From: Forficula auricularia
Lineage: Eukaryota > Arthropoda > Insecta > Dermaptera > Forficulidae
NCBI GenBank assembly: GCA_024734495.1
Contig: JALMQS010000055.1
Location: forward strand, 12,794,863 to 12,858,862
Reading direction: 5' to 3'
Length of the DNA: 64,000 nt
Part shown: positions 58,087 through 64,000 of the stretch, one piece after another
Layout of the letters: every line of letters starts with the position of its first letter
Position numbering within the stretch: position 1 is the stretch's first letter
The notes under the pieces: generated by a model
Told to the model about the DNA's origin: nothing
Database searches by the model: none
Seen by the model: the letters and a program-made list of their open reading frames with translations, nothing else
Position numbers and translations under genes: made by a program

Positions 58087-58732
58087 CAGTGGTTCTCAAC
58101 CTGCAGGCGATCGCCTCCAAGTGGGCGATTTGGGTTATCAGGCGGGCAATAAATAAGTGGGGGGGGGGCGATTTGGGCCCGATGACTATTCAAAGGCGTG
58201 GAAAATTAAAAACTGACATGGAATCACGATTTGAAAATTTGACCAAGTTACAAATTCCGGATTGGATTCTAGATCCATTCTCGTTTGAAGCTGATAAACT
58301 TGATAACTCTTTGCAGACGGAGTTTCTAGATTTGAAGTATGACTGTGAGGCGAAAATCATTATCAAGCAGAGCGGTCTTTCTTAATTTTCCCAGATTCCA
58401 ATTTAAAAATGAAAACATGTATTCCTGTTTTTTAAATGTACGTCATTGTAGGTCAATGTTCTTAGTTAATTATATTCCCTTCTTTGTTCTAAAAAAAATC
58501 TGCAAAACTTGTACATTTTAATTTTTTTCTATTTTACTTAAGAGTGACCGGATAAAACTGCTTTGGTTGTTTTTATATACGGTAATAAAATTGTTTAAAA
58601 TATAAAACTGCTTTATTATTTACAATTTACTTCAAATTAAAATTAGTCATACAATGAAAAGTAAAAGGGGGCGATAGGTGTTAGTCAACCTCCAGAAAGG
58701 GGAGATTTTCCACAAAAGGTTGGGAACCACTG
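58087..58732 (+). mobile_element. hAT element (ZBED5-like group) with transposase remnant
   Basis: Ends CAGTGGTTCTCAACCT and GGTTGGGAACCACTG. GTCTAAAT flanks both sides exactly (58079-58086, 58733-58740). The plus strand carries a ~60-residue transposase remnant. 646 bp in total, so an internally deleted copy. Confidence 0.85.
58206..58385 (+). pseudogene. hAT transposase C-terminal remnant
   Basis: In frame to TAA at 58383: DMESRFENLTKLQIPDWILD, then PFSFEADKLDNSLQTEFLDL and KYDCEAKIIIKQSGLS. The order 'M.SRF..L..L.IP.WI.DPF....... LQ.E...L..D' is typical of the hAT transposases related to ZBED5/SCAND3. The catalytic DDE residues and BED finger are absent. Frames upstream in the element are not transposase. 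Confidence 0.65.
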
Positions 58733-58744
58733 GTCTAAATGAAA

Positions 58745-60645
58745 GCTTTTTTAAGGTTCGATAAAATCTCCTTAAATTTTGCAGATGTTAGGAGGGCGGG
58801 AGGTTGAATTGTCACAGGCATCATGGAGATAAAGAACTTCCTAAAAATAAATTTATAAATAAAATAAACTTTATTTTCTTGAAACGTCTGTTTGTTTGAT
58901 TGTGTTTCACCTGGTAAAAAAAACTCAATAAATTCACCGAATAAAAGTTAATTTGTGAATTTTTCAATCGAAAGTTCTGATGCTAAAACCCAAGTTCTTA
59001 TCATTTCTCCGAGGGGAAATTTAAGCATATTGGCGCCAGAACAGGTCCTTCATAATTATGTTCTTGCGTTCTCGTGGGTATCAGAAATGAGTTAAATAAA
59101 CAGGCAGATCTTTCAAGAAGTAACCATTTTTGTTAGTTTATTATTTTTAGATTTATTACTTGAGAAGATTACCTCCTAGCTGCCTTCGGCAGTCCCAATA
59201 TCAGCAAAATTTGCAGAGATCTTATCGAGTCTTGAAAAAGTGTTCATATTTTCCTACAATTTATTATTTGAAACAAAAAATACCTTAATATTCAATAATT
59301 TTAATTTAATTGTCGATTAATTTAAAAAATTGTGTGACTACTTCTTATTAGATTCTCCTATAGTTAAATTTTATTCTCCGAAATTGATTACATCCCACTA
59401 AAACTCTGGGCTCAATTATCTTCCATAGATCGACCCATAAATAGATTTTTGCAATTTTTGAATTTTCTGGGAATCTAGATCATATTAGTTGCATTTTGAG
59501 GTAATTTCATTTTATTACCCTCCATAAATTGGCCCCTACAAAATTATATGAAATTTGCGGTTTTTATTGATTTTGAGAAAGAACCTACTTTAAGAAACTT
59601 AAATATCAACATTCTTTGGTGATTAAAAGTACTTCATTTAGCCATTTAGAGCTTTTTTAGAATTCCCCCATAACTTTGCCCGAAAGAATAATTTTCAAGA
59701 TTTTCAATTTTTCTAGAATTTAGGGTACTATCAGCTTTATGTTCTGAAATTTTCAATTATCTAAGATTACGGAAAGAGTCTCGTCAAAGCATGTCTTTTT
59801 TCAACCGTTAGCAATTATATATATAGATATGATCTTAAATTTCAATAAAATCAATGACAACATGATATTTTCTGCACTTAAAGTCCAGAATCTAATCAGT
59901 TTTCTGAAGTGAAAATACAAACATTTTGGGACAAGAATGAACTTTCTACGACTTTTCGTTCTTGGATTTTAATTGGCATCGAAATCCAAACACACGAGAC
60001 TAAGAAAGACAGAAAAAATATGGTTTAAAATGACTTTTCTTCACCTTTCAGACAATTTTAAAACGCAAAGAACAATAAAATTTAGAGTGAAGCTTCGTCT
60101 GCGTTCCGGGTGTACCGAGTAGAAACTGACTAGATTTTGAATTTTCTAGCTTCTTAAATTCCGTTTTGAATGCAGAAAATCAGAAAATAATCGAATTACA
60201 AATATGGTAAACTAATCATGTATCGATTTAGTTGAAACACAAGTTTGTATCACTGCTTACGTTATATGGTTCAACTTTACGGTTTAAATGCAAAAAATCA
60301 GGAAATAATACGAACAACCGTTGGTTGACAAAAAAATTACTGTCACATTTTATATTTAATCAGATAATAATTCTTTTTTCTTGTTGATATTTAATGTCAT
60401 CAATGTGAGATTTATTTTTTGATTGATATAAATGGCTCTGAAGTCAGTGGGATTATTTTTTATATATAAAAAGTGTGGTTGTTTTCATTCATGATTTATT
60501 CAATGCTATTTCTTTCAATATTAGCATTCCTTGATCTGTTGTTTTACAATGATCACTTATCTCAGCAAGATCCGAGGTTACGGCACCTTTTTTTAAGGTC
60601 TTAGACTCTTTGATTTTAGTGCATTCATTTTGCTTTGATACTTTG
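58745..60645. other. No gene seen
   Basis: AT-rich, with no repeat terminus, RNA gene or coding frame that I can support. Confidence 0.4.
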
Positions 60646-61297
60646 CATTTTTAACCGACTTCAAAAAAGGAGGAGGTTCTCTATTCAACTGATACCTTTT
60701 TTGTTAGGTTTTTTCAGGCCTAAATTCTTTGTTTATGAACCGATTTCGATGATTTTTTTTTATTGGAAAGGGGGTATCTTAGAGATGGTGCCATATTAAT
60801 TTGGTCAAGTTCTGATGATATGATAAACGACGAAATAACGTAAATCTCCAATTCTTATGAGCATATAATCGAAATTATGACAAATAAAATCTTATAACAT
60901 TCACTTAAAACCCGCAAACGTTTCTAGAGAATTTCTATATTTATGAATTGAATTTTATTATCATTTTCTGATTCATTCGCCTGAAACGCTTTCTCTTACG
61001 AGATGCATGCAAGATATTATATTAAGTCACTATAATAACATCACTAAAGAGAGAAAAAATAAAAATAATGTTTATAAAAAAAAAAATAAAAAACAAAACG
61101 AACTTCAAAAAACTGAAATGCAACAAATAAAATAATAAGAACTCAAAAAATAAAATAAAATCACACTAAAAGGTATAAAATAATTATCTAATTTAGTTAC
61201 AACTAAACGACGAAATATTAACAATGAAATTACTTCTTTGAAGTCGGTGCCAAACATATACATTTTATGAATCGCACTCGACGGATCTTACTTAGTA

Positions 61298-61567
61298 CTA
61301 ACTTTTAAGGAGTTCGGTGTTGGTTCAAGGTGAAATGCATTTTAATATAATAATAAAACTTGAAAGATATATTTCACAAAAAGAAATATGGGTCAAAATT
61401 GAGTTTTGAATTCGATATATTTCGGAAGAGAGAGAGAAAACTTAGACTTAGAGTCTTAGACTCCTGATGATGGGCTAGCCCCCGAAATATATCGAATTCA
61501 AAACTCAATTTTGTTTTATTTCTTTTGTGAAACCTACCTCGTATTTTACTCAAGTTTTATTATTATA
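61298..61567 (+). mobile_element. 270-bp hammerhead-bearing insertion with exact 11-bp TSD
   Basis: Flanked by CTTACTTAGTA at 61287-61297 and 61568-61578. The other four CCGACTTC copies carry this 11-mer once, so they are empty sites. The insert has ~45 unique bases (CTAACTTTTAAGGAGTTCGG), then inverted arms (ATAATAATAAAACTTGAAAG ... CAAGTTTTATTATTATA). CGATATATTTCGG and CCGAAATATATCG frame the central hammerhead. No protein, no poly(A) tail. Confidence 0.85.
61464..61493 (+). ncRNA. Hammerhead ribozyme motif, complete core
   Basis: CTGATGA, T, helix II GGGC-TA-GCCC, two extra C, then GAAATATATC. Core residues are complete; the UH site is the TC of ATC. Helix III would be the minimal AUAUAU hairpin. 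The bases next to helix II (T and CC) do not pair, a weak point. The flanks GACTC and GAATTC allow interrupted helix I. Confidence 0.6.
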
Positions 61568-62076
61568 CTTACTTAGTACGTTTGGCGGGTACGCTCGCTT
61601 TTAGGTATAGTTTGTTTGGCACCGACTTCAAAAAGTAATTTAATGTTAATATTTCGTCGTTTAGTTGTAACTAAATAAGATAATTATTTTATACCTTTTA
61701 GTGGATTTTATTTTATTTTTAAGTTATTGTTATTTTATTTGTTGCATTTAAGTTTTTTGAAGTCGGTTTTATTTTTTTATAAAAGTTATATATATTCTTA
61801 ACCTATCTTCACATTCTTTTCGATGACTGCTAACAGATTACTGTCCTGGAAAAACAGTTTATTGAAACTATACTTATCTAAAAGTTACTTCTACCTTTCA
61901 ACTCTAAAATTTCCTAAGTATCGTCTTCGAAAATATCAAAGCAGACTCTCACTTTCTATAGTAAAAACAATTTATTTTTGTTTTCAATAAATAATAATTA
62001 ATTAAAATAAAAATATTTATCTTCAAAACTAAAATAAAATGAAATTTTTACAAATATATACGATAAATACCGGGTG

Positions 62077-62815
62077 AGTTTTTTTACTTTATCCAATGCA
62101 AAGCATGGGTAAAGTATTGCAATCGCTCTCGGGGCAAGCGTGGCTTCAAAGGGTCCTCAGGTAAAGACTACGGAACCCATGGACTAAATTAAAGTCACAA
62201 ATTGTAGTATTCAATTAGGTTGAATTTTAGCACGTGACGGTTTTGCCAAAAATTACATGGGGTCTCGTCGAGAGGCCAAAAAGTGCCATTTTTTCATTTA
62301 GTGCGTGCGGATGTATGTATGTATGTATGGATGGATGTATGTTATCGTTTTTTTGGCCCACGATTTTTTTCCACACCGTTGCACCGATTGAAATGAAATT
62401 GAAAACCTAGCATTCTTTGAACAAAATGAAGCGCTGATTAGATTTTGGTACATATCGACCCACAAACATTAGTACTTTATTTCAGTACTTTTTTAGTTTT
62501 TTCTAAATATCTTGAAAATGACTTAACCAATTTTGATGAAATTTAATATCCTAATTAAGTACCTTGGGGACCACAAAAAAGGATAAATAAAGTTTTTAGT
62601 AAAATTATATTTTAAAGTACTTTACTCTAGAGTAAGAGAGTACTTTTTTAATTTTTTTAATTCTTTAAAATTTATTCATTTGAACCTTTTAATATAGCTC
62701 ATTTAGCCTTGCTTAAATAAGAATGGATAGGCTTTCTCTGTGAAATGCTAAAAATTTGGGAGGAAATTTTATAAGTAACCATAGCAACTGCGTTGTTTTC
62801 TTATCCCTTACCTTT
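62077..62815 (+). mobile_element. Hairpin-ended body with GTAT microsatellite, second copy
   Basis: Plus-orientation copy of 41136-41857: TTTTTTTACTTTATCCAATG, hairpin CCAATGCAAAGCATGG, GGGGTCTCGTCGAGAGGCC, a (GTAT)n/(GGAT)n run at 62311-62345, ATCGACCCACAAACATTAGT, ending at TTGCAGAAGACATAGAGGAA where the array begins. Confidence 0.75.
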
Positions 62816-64000
62816 GCAGAAGACATAGAGGAACCGACTTTAAACCAAAAATAGCGATTGATTCTCATCAAATACTTGAGGAATAACCATTCTATATTGG
62901 ATTTTTGACGTTTCGGTTTTTATTGGTGACCATTGCTGAGGACATAGATGAATCGACTTTAAACCAAAAATAGCGATTGATTCTCATCAAATACTTGAGG
63001 AATAACCATTCTATATTGGATTTTTGACGTTTCGGTTTTTATTGGTGACCATTGCTGAGGACATAGATGAATCGACTTTAAACCAAAAATAGCGATTGAT
63101 TCTCATCAAATACTTGAGGAATAACCATTCTATATTGGATTTTTGACGTTTCGGTATTTATTGGTGACCATTGCTGAAGACATAGAGAAATCGACTTTAA
63201 ACCAAAAATAGCGATTGATTCTCATCAAATACTTGAGGAATAACCATTCTATATTGGATTTTTGACGTTTCGGTTTTTATTGGTAACCATTGCTGAAGAC
63301 ATAGAGGAATCGACTTTAATCCAAAAATAGCGATTGATTCTCATATAGTACTTGAGGAATAACCATTCTATATTGGATTTTTGACGTTTCGGTTTTTATT
63401 GGTCACCATTTCTGAAGACATAGAGGAATCGACTTTAAACCAAAAATAGCGATTGAGTCTCATCAAATACTTGAGAAATAACCATTCTATATTGGATTTT
63501 TGACGTTTCGGTTTTAATTGGTAACCATTGCTGAAGACATAGAGGTATCGACTTTAAACCAAAAATAGCGATTGATTCTCATCTAGTACTTGAGGAATAA
63601 CCATTTTATATTGGATTTTTGAGGTTTCGGTTTTTATTGATAACCATTGCTGAAGACATGGAGGAATCGACTTAAAATCAAAATAGCCATCGATTCTCAT
63701 CTAATACTTGAGGAATAACAATTCTACATTAGGTTTTTGACGTTTCGATTATTATTGGTAACCAGTGCTGAAGACATGGAAGATCTAAATCAAAATAACG
63801 ATCGATTCATATCTAATACTAGAGGAATACCTTATTGCATTCCATTTTGATGTTTTGATTATAGAACCGCTGGAAGAATAGACTTAAAATCAAAAAGACT
63901 AAAATCTTTTGGTAAACAACTCATGCTTGAGTTGTTTGCCATAAAAGAATTTAGTCTTTTTGATTTTAAGTCTATTCTTCCACGTTTTCAGTAGAGGTTG
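62816..64000. repeat. 119-bp tandem array, second copy, cut by window end
   Basis: GAATAACCATTCTATATTGG recurs at 62881, 63000, 63119, 63238, 63357, 63476 and 63595: exactly 119 bp each step. The last units (63640-63900) match the diverged variants next to the inversion centre of the first copy. A second centre, ACTCATGCTTGAGTTG, lies at about 63923, after which the array turns back and continues past 64000. Confidence 0.85.

Larger units (their letters stand above)
60652..61765 (+). mobile_element. CCGACTTC foldback element, copy 5, interrupted
   Basis: Begins AACCGACTTCAAAAAAGGAG. The unpaired flank has GATTTCGATGATTTTTTTTT and GAATTTCTATATTTATGAAT. The hairpin arms run from CGAACTTCAAAAAACTGAAA (61088) to TTTTTTGAAGTCGG (61752). 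The conserved loop is split by a 270-bp insertion at 61298-61567. Confidence 0.75.

Noticed and set aside
62816..64000. CRISPR-like array because of the strict 119-bp period
   Set aside because: Whole units repeat without unique spacers, and the genome is eukaryotic; it is an ordinary tandem repeat inside a mobile element.

Overview
This is a eukaryotic, AT-rich, gene-poor window. It looks like arthropod DNA, most likely an insect. The support is two spliced, secreted genes of cuticle/extracellular-matrix type, each with a four-codon first exon and a phase-0 intron, plus a repeat set typical of insects (jockey-like and R2-like LINE relics, hAT, pogo-like and Harbinger-like non-autonomous elements, tRNA-derived SINEs). 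I cannot name the order or species.

Genes. Gene 1 (minus strand, 925-1847) encodes a 61-residue secreted peptide and has a TATA box at 1928-1935. Gene 2 (plus strand, 43412-51670) has a TATA promoter at 43307, a four-codon first exon, a 7.7-kb intron full of transposons, and a last exon encoding a Val/Pro/His-rich low-complexity protein. That exon carries a one-base frameshift. A weaker candidate, possibly with a duplicated terminal exon pair, lies at 17.3-18.4 kb. Almost every other long open frame is a transposon relic or a chance frame.

Repeats, left to right. 0-10 kb: a tRNA-like SINE head, a Harbinger-like MITE inside the gene 1 intron, a LINE tail, foldbacks with a SINE, a head-to-head pair of hammerhead motifs (7.57-7.89 kb), and a 3' piece of an R2-like LINE. 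10-20 kb: a CCGACTTC foldback, jockey-like and second-type LINE relics, and nested ribozyme-bearing elements. 20-28 kb: two hAT elements with exact 8-bp target duplications, a pogo-like MITE, a LINE fragment, a foldback and tandem repeats. 30-43 kb: further foldbacks, a hAT element, a Ty3/gypsy integrase scrap, a 1.8-kb palindrome, and a compound element with a very regular 119-bp tandem array. 43-52 kb: the intron and last exon of gene 2. 52-64 kb: more palindromes, a hAT element with a transposase remnant, a CCGACTTC foldback split by a 270-bp ribozyme-bearing insertion with an 11-bp target duplication, and a second 119-bp array running off the window end.

Main result. Small foldback elements repeatedly carry hammerhead-ribozyme cores (CTGANGA, helix II, GAAA, short helix III, UH) at 7.6, 7.8, 14.8, 16.8, 37.9, 51.9 and 61.5 kb, with decayed relatives at 12.3, 15.0, 53.2 and 53.5 kb. 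Helix II differs between families yet stays self-complementary, and within one family it shows a compensatory pair change. Two of these elements are dated by clean 10-11-bp target duplications with empty sites visible in this same window. This resembles animal retrozymes or the ribozyme-bearing ends of Penelope-like elements, but no partner reverse transcriptase of Penelope type is visible. All calls were made by eye; no alignment, folding or database search was run.
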